NCBI RefSeq assembly: GCF_036032445.1
Contig: NZ_CP107932.1
Location: forward strand, 1,242,501 to 1,306,500
Reading direction: 5' to 3'
DNA length: 64,000 nucleotides
Origin: Nocardia sp. NBC_00416
Lineage (GTDB): Bacteria > Actinomycetota > Actinomycetes > Mycobacteriales > Mycobacteriaceae
Of the stretch, positions 26,742 to 35,734 are shown in pieces. The position numbers and the translations under genes are program-made. The notes under the pieces were generated by a model. The model did not search any database, was not told the DNA's origin, and was given only the letters and a program-made list of their open reading frames with translations. Within the stretch, counting starts at the first letter, position 1; each line of letters starts with the position of its first letter.

Positions 26742-27629
26742 ATGGAACTACGCCAGCTGCGCACCTTCGAGGCGGTGGTACGCCATCGCACCGTCACCGA
26801 GGCCGCTGTCGCGCTCGACCTCGCCCCTTCGTCGGTGTCGCAGCAGATACGCACACTCGAGGGTTCCCTCGGTGTATCGCTGTTCGTCCGCGAGGCCACG
26901 GGTATGCGCCTCACGCCGGCGGGCGAACGCCTCACCGCCTGGGCTCGGCAACTACTCGAACAGGCCGAGCAGGCGCGGCGAGAGGTCCGCGACGAGCGGC
27001 CGAGGTTCCGCCTCGGCGCGCTGGAGACGCTGGCGGGGTTCTATGTGCCGCGGGTCCTGACCCGATTGGCGCAACGCCGCCCCGATATCGAGATCGACGT
27101 CCGCGCCGATCGCGCACGTGATGGATTGCTGAGCGCGGTGACCGAGGGGGCCCTCGACGCGGTGCTGCTGCTGGATTCCGGAAACAGGCTGGGCGAACTC
27201 GGTTTTCCCGCGCCCGCCGAGCCGCTGTCCTTTCTCGACCTCGACGCCGTGCCGCTGGCCCTGGTCGCTGCCCCGACGCACTCGCTGGCGGACCGGACCT
27301 CGCTGACTCCGCCAGATCTCGCCGGTCAACGGCTCCTGGTCAATGTGCCCGAATGCTCGTTCTGGATGGCCGGTGCGGCCGTTCTCGGTCCGGGCCCCAC
27401 CCGGGTGAGGTCCGGTGGGGTTCCCGTCATGCGTGCCTGGGCCGAACACGGGCTCGGTATCTCGTTGCTGCCGGAGATCGCTGTTGCCGACAGCGTCGAA
27501 CGCGGCACGCTCGTCCGGCTCGACTTTCCGGCCCCCGCGCTCTCCCTGCGGCTGGTGTGGCGTACGGACCGGGAATCCCTGCCCGGACTGCGTGACATCC
27601 TGTACGCCGCCGCGCACCCGCTCCCGTAG
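26742..27629 (+). CDS. LysR-family transcriptional regulator
   Basis: The 295-residue protein starts MELRQLRTFEAVVRHRTVTE with the winged helix (AVALDLAPSSVSQQIRTLEG, residues 23-42) and a periplasmic-binding-type effector domain from about 85. Its effector is unknown. It is divergent from the MFS exporter at 25253-26611, the usual arrangement for a regulator of an exporter. Confidence 0.9.
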   Translation: MELRQLRTFEAVVRHRTVTEAAVALDLAPSSVSQQIRTLEGSLGVSLFVREATGMRLTPAGERLTAWARQLLEQAEQARREVRDERPRFRLGALETLAGFYVPRVLTRLAQRRPDIEIDVRADRARDGLLSAVTEGALDAVLLLDSGNRLGELGFPAPAEPLSFLDLDAVPLALVAAPTHSLADRTSLTPPDLAGQRLLVNVPECSFWMAGAAVLGPGPTRVRSGGVPVMRAWAEHGLGISLLPEIAVADSVERGTLVRLDFPAPALSLRLVWRTDRESLPGLRDILYAAAHPLP

Positions 27630-27833
27630 CGGCGCCGCGCCGGTGCCACGCCGTCCGGTCCGGACTACGGGACTCGGCTGCCGGATTTCGGGGCGAACGC
27701 CGGATTCGGTTGTTCGAGTTGCGCTTTCTCATCGGTTTCTCAGCGTTTCCTGTGGGTCGCCTGCGGTGTGGGCTACTAAGGTTCCCGGGGCGCCGGGATG
27801 GCCGGCGGGTGTGGTGAGTGGAGGGATCAGGGC

Positions 27834-28160
27834 GTGGCGCGCAAACTTGTTGTCACTGTGGTCGATGACCTGGACGGTGAATCCGTTGCGGCGGAAACGG
27901 TGTCGTTCGGTATCGACGGGTTGATGTACGAGATCGACCTGTCCGAGGCGAACGCGCGGGAGCTACGCGCGGTCCTGAGCAAGTGGACACCGTTCGCGCG
28001 CAAGGTCGGTCGGCTGCGCCGGGCGCGGCGGGAGATCGTGGCGCAGACGGTCTCGGCGAAGGTGGTACGGGAGTGGGCTCGCGGCAACGGGTTCGAGGTT
28101 CCCGATCGCGGCCGTATTCCGTCGGCCGTACGGGATTCGTATCAGCGTGCGATGAGCTGA
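27834..28160 (+). CDS. lsr2: Lsr2-type nucleoid-associated protein
   Basis: GTG 27834 with GGAGGGATCAGGGC upstream encodes 108 residues. The N-terminal dimerisation part begins ARKLVVTVVDDLDGE; the C-terminal AT-hook-like DNA-binding domain contains VREWARGNGFEVPDRGRIP with the minor-groove RGR at 92-94. Lsr2 is the H-NS analogue of mycobacteria and nocardiae, silencing AT-rich and acquired DNA. Nocardiae may carry more than one copy; whether this is the main one cannot be told. It adjoins the polysaccharide locus. Confidence 0.9.
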   Translation: MARKLVVTVVDDLDGESVAAETVSFGIDGLMYEIDLSEANARELRAVLSKWTPFARKVGRLRRARREIVAQTVSAKVVREWARGNGFEVPDRGRIPSAVRDSYQRAMS

Positions 28161-28173
28161 GCGAGTCGGGCGG

Positions 28174-28215
28174 GGTGCTCGGGTTTCGGGACGGGGGGAC
28201 CGGCCGCCGAGCACC
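28174..28215. terminator. Possible stem-loop between lsr2 and the polysaccharide locus
   Basis: GGTGCTCGG at 28174-28182 and CCGAGCACC at 28207-28215 are exact complements with a 24-base loop that is itself GC-rich. It lies between convergent gene ends. Confidence 0.35.
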
Positions 28216-28304
28216 ACTTGCCGATACGGCGATATGCGCATTGATTGATCAAAGCCCGAGGTCCGGGTCGCGCAGGGGTAGGTCGGCGACGCCGTCCGGG
28301 TTCC

Positions 28305-29525
28305 TCAGATGACAGGCAGGTCCGGGTTCGGAGTCACCAGGACCCGGGCTACGACTTCGGCCATGCGGGACCGGAACGCCTCCGGGCCGAAAGATTCCGC
28401 ATGGCAGCGGATCCGGGCCGGGTCGAGGTCGGTGGCCGCCCGCTCGCGGAGCGCCGCGGCGAATCCGTCGATGACCACGTCGTCGGGACCGAACGGGACA
28501 TGGGCGCCGCTGAGCCCCGGCAGTACCGTATCCACCGCGCCGCCTTCGCCCACCGCGACCACCGGTGCGCCGCATGCCATCGCCTCCACCGGCACGATGC
28601 CGAAATCCTCGACGCCGGGCATCAGCAGAGCGCGGCAACGCCGATACATATCGACCAGAACCGCATCGGGCACGGCGCCCAGGAAAGTGGTTTCGGGGCC
28701 CGCGATCGCCTCGAGCCGCCGCCGGTAGCGACCGTCGCCGACCACCACCAGGCGGCAACCGGCCCGCTGGGCGGCGCGGATGGCGAGGTCGGGGCGTTTG
28801 TACGGGACGAGACGGCCGGCGAAGAGCAGAAAATCCTCGCGTGGCACCGCCGGATCGGGCGCGAAGCGATCGAGACGCACCGGCGGATGCACTACGTCCG
28901 ACGGTAGACCCCACCAGTCCCGGACCCGGTCGGCGACCGCACGGGAATTCGCGACCACCGCGGTGAGATGGGGGGCGGCGGCGGTCTCGCCGCGCCGTGC
29001 GAGCGCCCCGAGGGCTGCCAGGGCGACGCGTCCGGCGGGGCTGTTCGACTCCTGGGCCCGGAAGGCGGGTTCCCAGGCCCAGCGCGCCGGACTGTGCACA
29101 TAGGCGATCACGGGGGCGTCGGTGGCGAACACCGCCTGGGTGGCGAACGCGTGATGGCTGACCACCACCGCGTCGAACCGGTCGCGCAAGGGGAGGCGCC
29201 GCAGCGCGCGGGGGACCAGCGGGAGCAGCGGGGCATGGGAGCGCCGGCCGGTGGCGGCGTGCGCGCGGGAGAGCCAGGTGCTGGTGACGGTGTCCCAGGG
29301 CGGATGCGCGATGGCCGGCGCGGCGGCGGGATCGACCAGCGGCGCGAACACCGGGGCCTGCGGCCAGGTACGGGCCAACTCGCCGACCACGGCCTCCGAT
29401 CCGCCGTACTCGGTGAATCGTTCGTGCACGATCGCCAGGCGGGTACCACGCGAGCCGGCCGGCTCCACCCCCATATGTTCGAGCGACCGCACCGAGCTGT
29501 CCGTCGGTCGACTGCGCCACCTCAT
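28305..29525 (-). CDS. Glycosyltransferase, GT4 family
   Basis: ATG 29525 overlaps the stop of the aminotransferase gene (ATGA), which supports this start. The 406-residue GT-B enzyme has the N-terminal acceptor side (AIVHERFTEYGGSEAVVGEL) and a C-terminal nucleotide-sugar side with LLFAGRLVPYKRPDLAIRAA and the EX7E-like MPGVEDFGIVPVEAMACGAP. The pattern resembles WbaZ-type mannosyltransferases, but donor and acceptor are not determined. It is the last gene of the long minus-strand polysaccharide operon. Confidence 0.88.
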   Translation of the reverse strand: MRWRSRPTDSSVRSLEHMGVEPAGSRGTRLAIVHERFTEYGGSEAVVGELARTWPQAPVFAPLVDPAAAPAIAHPPWDTVTSTWLSRAHAATGRRSHAPLLPLVPRALRRLPLRDRFDAVVVSHHAFATQAVFATDAPVIAYVHSPARWAWEPAFRAQESNSPAGRVALAALGALARRGETAAAPHLTAVVANSRAVADRVRDWWGLPSDVVHPPVRLDRFAPDPAVPREDFLLFAGRLVPYKRPDLAIRAAQRAGCRLVVVGDGRYRRRLEAIAGPETTFLGAVPDAVLVDMYRRCRALLMPGVEDFGIVPVEAMACGAPVVAVGEGGAVDTVLPGLSGAHVPFGPDDVVIDGFAAALRERAATDLDPARIRCHAESFGPEAFRSRMAEVVARVLVTPNPDLPVI

Positions 29526-30853
29526 CCCACGACCTCCGCGAGGCGGCGCGGCGCGGCGTGGGCCCGCAGCGCGGGAGCTACGGGGCGGCCCTCCAACAGG
29601 CCGGCCACCGTGCCCTGTTCGAGGGCGCGCTGGTAGACAGCGGCGGCGCCGCGGCAGGCTTCGACGGTTTCGTCGATATCAGGGTCGGTGTGGGCGGCGG
29701 AGGTGACGAAGGACTGACCGAGTACACCGCGGCGCAGCAGTTCCTGGAGGAACAATGTGCGGTACTCCTGGGAGGGCATTCCATCCGGATCGAGGGTCTG
29801 GAACACCAGGCACGAGGGACGACCGGCGATCCGCAGCCGGTCGCCGATCCCGAACTCGGCGGTGACCTCCTCGACTCCGGCGCGCAGCCGCCGACCGGCA
29901 CGCTCCATCCGGGCGATCGGATCGGTCGTGGCATAGGCGCGCACCACCGCCCGGAACGCCGCCAGCGAGCCGGTCTCCGGACCGTGGGTCGTCGACAACA
30001 GGAACACTCGCTCGGCGGCGGTGCGCAATCCGCCCCGTTCGAGGTATTCGCGCCGCCCGGCCAGGGCGGTGATCGGGAAGCCGTTGCCCATGGCCTTCCC
30101 CCAGCACGACAGATCCGGAACTACGTCGTAGACCTGCTGCGCGCCGCCGGCCGCCCACCGGAATCCGGTGATCATCTCGTCGAACACCAGCAGCGTCGCG
30201 TACCGGTCGCACAGTTCCCGGACTCCGGCCAGATAGCCGGGCGGGGGTTCGTGCAGCGCGGTCGCGGCCTCCATGATCACGCACGCGACCTCGTGGCCGG
30301 CCAGCACCTGTTCCAGTGCGGGCAGATCTCCGTACGGAAAGGACACGGTCGGCTGGCCGGGGATACCCGCCGACATCGCCGTCGTGCCGATGAACCAGTC
30401 GTCGACGGAGAAGAACGGCTGCGCGCAGGCGGCGACGGTGACCCGGCCTGTCACGGCCCGCGACAACCGCACCGCGGCGGTGGTGGCATCGGAGCCGTTC
30501 TTGGCGAACTTGACCATCTCCGCGCCCGGCACCATGGACAGGAAATCCTCGGCCGCAGCCAGTTCCAGCACCGTGGGGCGGGAGAAGTTCACGCCGTCGG
30601 CGATCGCCGCGGTCACCGCGTCGACGACGGGGCGGTAGCCGTGCCCGAGCGTCACCGACCGCAGACCCATGCCGTATTCGACGAATTCGTTGCCGTCGCA
30701 ATCGGTGACGCGGCAGCCGTGACCGCGCACCAGCACCGGCGCCATACCCTCCGGATACTGGTCCGCGCCGCGGGCATAGGTGTGCGCGCCGCCCGGCACC
30801 AGTTCGTGCAGGCGCGCCTGGGCGTCGGCGCTGCGCCGGAATTCGGTGATCAC
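29522..30853 (-). CDS. Class III aminotransferase, glutamate-1-semialdehyde mutase-like
   Basis: The 443-residue PLP enzyme resembles HemL: VPGGAHTYARGADQYPEGMA near the start, FAKNGSDATTAAVRLSRA for the cofactor phosphate, LVFDEMITGFRW with the Asp that contacts the pyridine nitrogen, and SCWGKAMGNGFP holding the Schiff-base Lys. The location in a glycan locus argues against the haem pathway; enzymes of this type in such loci make or move amino groups on sugar-linked residues. The actual substrate is unknown. Four-base overlap with the following glycosyltransferase. Confidence 0.85.
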   Translation of the reverse strand: MITEFRRSADAQARLHELVPGGAHTYARGADQYPEGMAPVLVRGHGCRVTDCDGNEFVEYGMGLRSVTLGHGYRPVVDAVTAAIADGVNFSRPTVLELAAAEDFLSMVPGAEMVKFAKNGSDATTAAVRLSRAVTGRVTVAACAQPFFSVDDWFIGTTAMSAGIPGQPTVSFPYGDLPALEQVLAGHEVACVIMEAATALHEPPPGYLAGVRELCDRYATLLVFDEMITGFRWAAGGAQQVYDVVPDLSCWGKAMGNGFPITALAGRREYLERGGLRTAAERVFLLSTTHGPETGSLAAFRAVVRAYATTDPIARMERAGRRLRAGVEEVTAEFGIGDRLRIAGRPSCLVFQTLDPDGMPSQEYRTLFLQELLRRGVLGQSFVTSAAHTDPDIDETVEACRGAAAVYQRALEQGTVAGLLEGRPVAPALRAHAAPRRLAEVVG

Positions 30854-30875
30854 ACTCGCTCCTGTGTCTCGCGGC

Positions 30876-31439
30876 TCAACAGCCGGATTCGGTGAAGGCC
30901 TTCAGGTATCCGGCGCTCTGCCGGACGTACATCCACGTTCGGAACAATGCGTCGGTGCGGCCGGGACTGGCGACCATGGTGAGTTCGCCGTCGAAGCAGC
31001 GGCCGACGATATAGCGGGCACGGGAGATGTGCGGGGTGAAGGTGACGACGATGATGTGGCGCCATCCCTCGGCGTCGGCGCGCCGACGGATCTCCTGCGC
31101 CTCGCCGCGCGTGGTCCACGGCCGCGGTTCGAAACACGACACCCGGAAGGGTTGCGCGGTGCGGCAGTAGCGGTCCATGTGCGGGTCGTCGAGGCCGGTG
31201 GAGGCCGAGATCAGCAGCTCCGGCGCCCACTTCTCGCGGGCGAGTTCCAAGCCGAGATCGAAACGTTCGTACGGGGTGCCGCCGAGCACCACGATGGCGT
31301 CGGCGCGGCGCAGCGGGTCGAGCTGCGGGTCGACGAACACGGGCCGTCCGGCGACGGCGGCCAGGGCTACCATGATCAGTCCCGCCGCCGCTACCCGCCA
31401 CCCGCCGGGCCGCCGTGAACGAGGTGTGTGTCCGGTCAT
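30876..31439 (-). CDS. YdcF/SanA-family (DUF218) membrane-anchored protein
   Basis: ATG 31439 lies one base after the preceding stop. The 187-residue protein has an N-terminal transmembrane helix (about 13-31) and then the DUF218 fold: DAIVVLGGTPYERFDLGLEL, ISASTGL, and RGEAQEIRRRADAEGWRHII. Members such as ElyC and SanA affect envelope polymer synthesis from outside the membrane; biochemistry is not settled. Its place in the operon suggests a role in handling the lipid-linked glycan. Confidence 0.8.
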   Translation of the reverse strand: MTGHTPRSRRPGGWRVAAAGLIMVALAAVAGRPVFVDPQLDPLRRADAIVVLGGTPYERFDLGLELAREKWAPELLISASTGLDDPHMDRYCRTAQPFRVSCFEPRPWTTRGEAQEIRRRADAEGWRHIIVVTFTPHISRARYIVGRCFDGELTMVASPGRTDALFRTWMYVRQSAGYLKAFTESGC

Positions 31440-31440
31440 C

Positions 31441-32817
31441 TCAGCGGACCGGCCGGTCCCGGCCCAGCGGTGCGGTACGCAAGGCGCCGTCGGGGGCGAC
31501 CACGAGCCGCCAGTACCCGCCCTCCGGATCCTTGAGCACCACACCGGCGTCGGCGCGATCGGACAGCCACGCCCCGCTGGCCAGCACCGAGGCCAGGCCG
31601 GTGCCGTCGGGGGCGGTGGCGCGCAGGATCTCGTCGGCGCCGCTGCCGTGGGCCGTCACCGTCCCGGTGAAGGTCGGCCGAAGCATATGACCGCGACCGA
31701 GGACCTGCCAGTTCTGCGGGAACACCGGTGCGCCGATCTCGTCGCCCGCGCTGGAGATCAGGCCGACGGCAACGCCCTCCGGGCAGCCGGCCTCGTCGAT
31801 CCGCAGTTCGACCGGGCGGCTGTCGGGGTCGGCGTCGAACGCGATATTCGCCAGATACGGTTGCCGGCAATAGATCAGATCGATATCGCACGACCTGGCG
31901 GCGACCTTGCAGTTCACCATCCCGAACTGCGAGGGTCCGCCCCGGCCTGCCGTGCCGACCTGCACCGCGACCTCGGCGCCCTCGAACCACACGTTGGTGA
32001 GCCACCAGTTGTTGGCCGCGCCGTCGATGAGCAGATGCCGGTCGGTGGTCGCCGGATCGGCGTCGGAGACGAACTCGACATTGGTGAGCGACAACCCGGC
32101 GTTGTGGTCGTTGCCGGTGCCGAGTACGCCGACGCGGTTGCCGGCGAACTTCGAGGAGGTGACGTAGTTCTGGATGCAGGAGGTCGTCAGGCCGACACCG
32201 AAATTGTTGATATCGCAGTCGATGAAGGAAGTTCCACCGGTATTGGCTTCCAGCACCACACCCTTCTGCGCGGCGTACCTGGGGTGATTGTCGCCGAGGT
32301 GATTGCCACGGATGAGAACGGTGTCGAAACTGCAGCGGAAGCATTCCGCGAGCCGCACCGCCGTAGCCTTCGACCCGGTGAGGTAGAAACCCATGCGCGC
32401 GAACCGGATGCGCTGTTTGCCCGCCAGATCGACCAGGGTGGTGTCCTGATCACAGAACACCGTGGTGACATCGGCGCCGTCACCGTAGACCACCGAGTGG
32501 TCGGGTAGATCGGGCCAGGCGGTGACGCGGTAGTCGCCCGCCGGCAGGTACAGCACCGGTGGTGTGCCGTCGGTGCGGCACGCGGCGGCCAGTGCCTCCG
32601 TATCGTCGGCTTCGCCGTCGCCCACGGCGCCGAACGCGCGGACGTCACGGATGGTCGGTGACGCCGTTCCGGTGGATATGACGACAGGTGCGGGCTCCCG
32701 GCCCGACGCCGCCACGGCGACCGCGCCGATCCCCGCGGCGCCCAGCCCGGCGGCGAGCAGATCGCGGCGCTGGACACCGCGCCGCCCACCGGTTTCCGCG
32801 GAACGCTTATCGCTCAC
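31441..32817 (-). CDS. Tat-exported right-handed beta-helix protein, pectate-lyase-3 type
   Basis: GTG 32817 overlaps the preceding stop (GTGA); another GTG at 32829 would add four residues. The N-terminus has a twin-arginine signal (RRGVQRRDLLAAGLGAAG). The mature part starts with TIRDVRAFGAVGDGEADDTE, the hallmark of pectate-lyase-superfamily/GH28-like beta helices, followed by repeated short strands rich in Asn and Gly. Total about 458 residues. It may cleave, modify or just bind the polysaccharide made by this locus outside the cell. Confidence 0.82.
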   Translation of the reverse strand: MSDKRSAETGGRRGVQRRDLLAAGLGAAGIGAVAVAASGREPAPVVISTGTASPTIRDVRAFGAVGDGEADDTEALAAACRTDGTPPVLYLPAGDYRVTAWPDLPDHSVVYGDGADVTTVFCDQDTTLVDLAGKQRIRFARMGFYLTGSKATAVRLAECFRCSFDTVLIRGNHLGDNHPRYAAQKGVVLEANTGGTSFIDCDINNFGVGLTTSCIQNYVTSSKFAGNRVGVLGTGNDHNAGLSLTNVEFVSDADPATTDRHLLIDGAANNWWLTNVWFEGAEVAVQVGTAGRGGPSQFGMVNCKVAARSCDIDLIYCRQPYLANIAFDADPDSRPVELRIDEAGCPEGVAVGLISSAGDEIGAPVFPQNWQVLGRGHMLRPTFTGTVTAHGSGADEILRATAPDGTGLASVLASGAWLSDRADAGVVLKDPEGGYWRLVVAPDGALRTAPLGRDRPVR

Positions 32818-34286
32818 GAGCGCCGCCACCAGGTCCGGCGGGGAGTGACCGCCACGATACCGGCCGGGGTGACGCCGGTACCGGTGAGCGCGTCGATCGC
32901 GGACTCGATCCGGTCGCGGCGTTCGGCGCCCAGCCGGACCCCGCCCACGACACCGACGGACTCGCCGGTAACAGCGGGCGCGTCGGCGGGCGCGATGTCC
33001 ACGACGATTCGATCGAAGCGTTTCGCGACGTCGGCGAGCAGGGTGCCGAAACGGGCCGACGCCAGCAGATCCGGAGTGTGCTCATCGGCCTTGCCCAGCG
33101 CCAGCACCACGACAGATCTGTCCGGCCACGGGATGAACGCCTCGTCGAGCTGGACGGTCTCGCGCAGGACCGCGGCCAGACCCTCGGCCGCCCGCGCGCC
33201 GGTAGTCGTCGGGAAGGCGGCGGCCGGCGCGGGCAGCTCATCGAGCGCGGTACCGGCCTTGGCACGGAGATCCAGCTTGATCGTCGGCGGGTCGAAGACC
33301 TCGCCGCGGATGGCGGCCGAGGTGCGCCCGGACGCGGCGGTGACCAGTTCCCGGCGTGGATCGCCGCCGTCCCGGACCGGCCATTCACCGTTGCCCGACG
33401 GCGACTGGAGCAGGGAATCGGGAACCAGACCGGAGACGCCGGTACCGAGGGTGTTCGCGTCGATCACCAGTACCCGGGCGCCCGTGGCGCCGAGGACTGT
33501 GGCCAGGCCGAGCGTCAGCGCGGGTTCGGTGCGGGCGCCGAACCCGGTGACCACGAGCTGCTTCGACTCGGGCAGCCGTGCCCGCACCGACCGCAACGCC
33601 GCCAGTTCCCCGTCGGCGCCGAGCGGGACCGTACCGAGAACGGGCTGGCCGAGGGCTTCGAGCTCCGCGATATCGCGCACTCGTTTGTTCAGTCGATCCA
33701 GCAGGTAGGACACGCCCGCGCCGAGCAGGAGCCCGGCCAGCGCACCGACCGCCAGCAGCCGGGAGCCACCGGGACCGCTCGCCGCCTCCGGCGCCTGCGC
33801 GGCGTCGACGACCGAGACGCGTGCCGCCGGGGCGGCGGTGACCTCGATCGTCTCCAATTCGTCCACCAGCGACCGGAACTGGGCCACCACCTGGTCGGCG
33901 AGTATACGGCTGGTCTCCGGATCCTCATCGGTTACCGATACCCGCAGCAATGAGGTCGCGGGCGGGGTGTCGGCGAGGACTTTGCCGCGGAGTTCGTCGC
34001 GGTCCAGGTCGAGACCGAGCTGGCCGATGACCCGGTCCAGGACATGATCGCTGGTGACCAGTTCGAGGTAGGACCGCACCCGCTGCTGGGCGGCCAGACC
34101 GCCCTGATAGGAGTCGGCCACGGAGGTGCCGGTCGCCATCGACACGTACAGGGTGCTGGTGGCGGTATAGGTTTTGGGCGTCGATTCGGCCTGGAACGCC
34201 GCCAGGCCCAGTCCGAGCACCAGACCCGCCAGCAACACCGCCCAGTAGCGGCGCAACAGGCGCAGGTAATCGGGCAGTTCCATCAT
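32814..34286 (-). CDS. Wzz/Wzc-type chain-length protein with a degenerate kinase domain
   Basis: ATG 34286 overlaps the preceding stop (ATGA). The 490-residue protein has the Wzz layout: a transmembrane helix at about 17-32, an extracytoplasmic part, and a second helix at about 175-195 after the Pro/Gly-rich SGPGGSR. A cytoplasmic BY-kinase-like domain follows, but the Walker A position reads TGFGARTEPALTLGLA with no GKS/T, and no tyrosine-rich tail is present. The kinase should be inactive. It likely sets polysaccharide length together with the polymerase upstream. Confidence 0.82.
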   Translation of the reverse strand: MMELPDYLRLLRRYWAVLLAGLVLGLGLAAFQAESTPKTYTATSTLYVSMATGTSVADSYQGGLAAQQRVRSYLELVTSDHVLDRVIGQLGLDLDRDELRGKVLADTPPATSLLRVSVTDEDPETSRILADQVVAQFRSLVDELETIEVTAAPAARVSVVDAAQAPEAASGPGGSRLLAVGALAGLLLGAGVSYLLDRLNKRVRDIAELEALGQPVLGTVPLGADGELAALRSVRARLPESKQLVVTGFGARTEPALTLGLATVLGATGARVLVIDANTLGTGVSGLVPDSLLQSPSGNGEWPVRDGGDPRRELVTAASGRTSAAIRGEVFDPPTIKLDLRAKAGTALDELPAPAAAFPTTTGARAAEGLAAVLRETVQLDEAFIPWPDRSVVVLALGKADEHTPDLLASARFGTLLADVAKRFDRIVVDIAPADAPAVTGESVGVVGGVRLGAERRDRIESAIDALTGTGVTPAGIVAVTPRRTWWRRS

Positions 34287-35701
34287 TGTCTTCCTTCACT
34301 TCCCACGCTCGCGCCGACCGGTGCCGCGGCCGGCCCGATCGGCGATTCTCGATCATGTTCCCCGCGCTGCCGCCCGGGCGGGGAGTGCGTACGCCGCCAC
34401 TGGCCCACGAGGAGCCGCACCAGCCAGGCCAGCACCACGACCTGTAGATATTTGCCGAGGGTTTCGGCGCTGCCGAGCATGCCGCGTTCGAACACCACCG
34501 GCACCTCGATCAACGCGATGCCGAACAGCACCGGCACCAGATGCCGCGCGTACAGCGACCGCGACCACCCCACCAGGACCACCGCGGTGAACGCGACGCC
34601 GACGACCACCCCCGGCAATCCGCCGATCACGTACCCCTCGCTGATATTGCCTTCGGCCAGCGATACCGACACCTGACTCATATCGACCGAGGCGCCGCGC
34701 ACCTCGGCCGCCCACGCTGTTCCGGCGTGCAGCTTCTCGTCCGCCAGCAACTGGGCCGGCACCATGCTGCGCGCCAGATGCCCCACCACTTCCCCGGGAC
34801 TCAACCAGTAGTTCGGCCCCACGTAGTAGGCGTCGGTCGCGGCCTCGAGCAGGTCGAAACGGCGCAGCAGGCTCAGGAACGGGCGTACCGCGTCGGGGTA
34901 GGCGCCGTCCACCGCGGCCGCCTCCGCGCGCAGTTGCGGCGAGGTCTTCAGCGATTGCAGCCAGTCGAATCCGGCGATCCCGGTGACCGACACCGCCCCG
35001 ATGCCCAGCACTTTCGCCCGCGTCCAGCCGGTGAGCGCGAACCGCACGGCGACCGCCAACGCGGCCCCCAGGACCGGTGTCTTCGACTCGGTGGCCATGG
35101 TCCACCACAATTCGCCGGCCATCAACACACCCAGCAGCAGGATCGTGCCGGATTGCCGCGACGGACGGGCGAATACGATCAACCCGACCGCACCCATGGT
35201 GCCCGGCATGGTGAGCAGGCTCAATACCGGCGAGGCGCTCTGCACGTCACCGGCCTGGCCGGCGGCGCCGGTGGCCACGCTGAGCAGCCGCGCGGCGGTC
35301 CCGAGGGCGTACAGGACCCACAGGGTGCCGACCAGGTCCGGGTCGCCGGCCAGCGGCACCGGCCCGGGTCGCGGCCGACGGCGGTCCCAGAGGACGTAGG
35401 CGAGGACGATGAGCGCGTACACCGTGAGGCCGAAGGCCACCGGCCGCAGCGCCGCCTCGATGCCCACGTCGTAGCCGATCTCGGCCAGCCGCGGGTCGGC
35501 GACATTGTCGCCGAAACGGGGTTCGGGTTGCACGGTCAGCAGTACGACCGGCCGTGCGACATACGACATCGCCCAGTACAACGCCTGGGCGATGAGCAGT
35601 ACCCGGAGCACGCCGCGGGTGAGCAGGGCGGCGCACACCATGGTCGCCAGCGCGGCGACGACCACCACCAGCGGCGTATTCGCGGTCAGCTCGTTCAGCA
35701 C
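34283..35701 (-). CDS. Polytopic membrane protein, probable Wzy-type polysaccharide polymerase
   Basis: The 472-residue protein has 10 or more hydrophobic helices and a long soluble loop (about 225-330) containing SPGEVVGHLARSMVPAQL and a tryptophan- and tyrosine-containing stretch. That topology, and its place between the flippase and chain-length genes, fit Wzy. Wzy proteins share little sequence, so the call rests on topology and context. The C-terminus is a basic, proline-rich tail. Confidence 0.7.
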   Translation of the reverse strand: MLNELTANTPLVVVVAALATMVCAALLTRGVLRVLLIAQALYWAMSYVARPVVLLTVQPEPRFGDNVADPRLAEIGYDVGIEAALRPVAFGLTVYALIVLAYVLWDRRRPRPGPVPLAGDPDLVGTLWVLYALGTAARLLSVATGAAGQAGDVQSASPVLSLLTMPGTMGAVGLIVFARPSRQSGTILLLGVLMAGELWWTMATESKTPVLGAALAVAVRFALTGWTRAKVLGIGAVSVTGIAGFDWLQSLKTSPQLRAEAAAVDGAYPDAVRPFLSLLRRFDLLEAATDAYYVGPNYWLSPGEVVGHLARSMVPAQLLADEKLHAGTAWAAEVRGASVDMSQVSVSLAEGNISEGYVIGGLPGVVVGVAFTAVVLVGWSRSLYARHLVPVLFGIALIEVPVVFERGMLGSAETLGKYLQVVVLAWLVRLLVGQWRRTHSPPGRQRGEHDRESPIGPAAAPVGASVGSEGRQ

Positions 35702-35734
35702 CGGACCGGTCCCGCCGCGACCGGTCCGGCCGGT

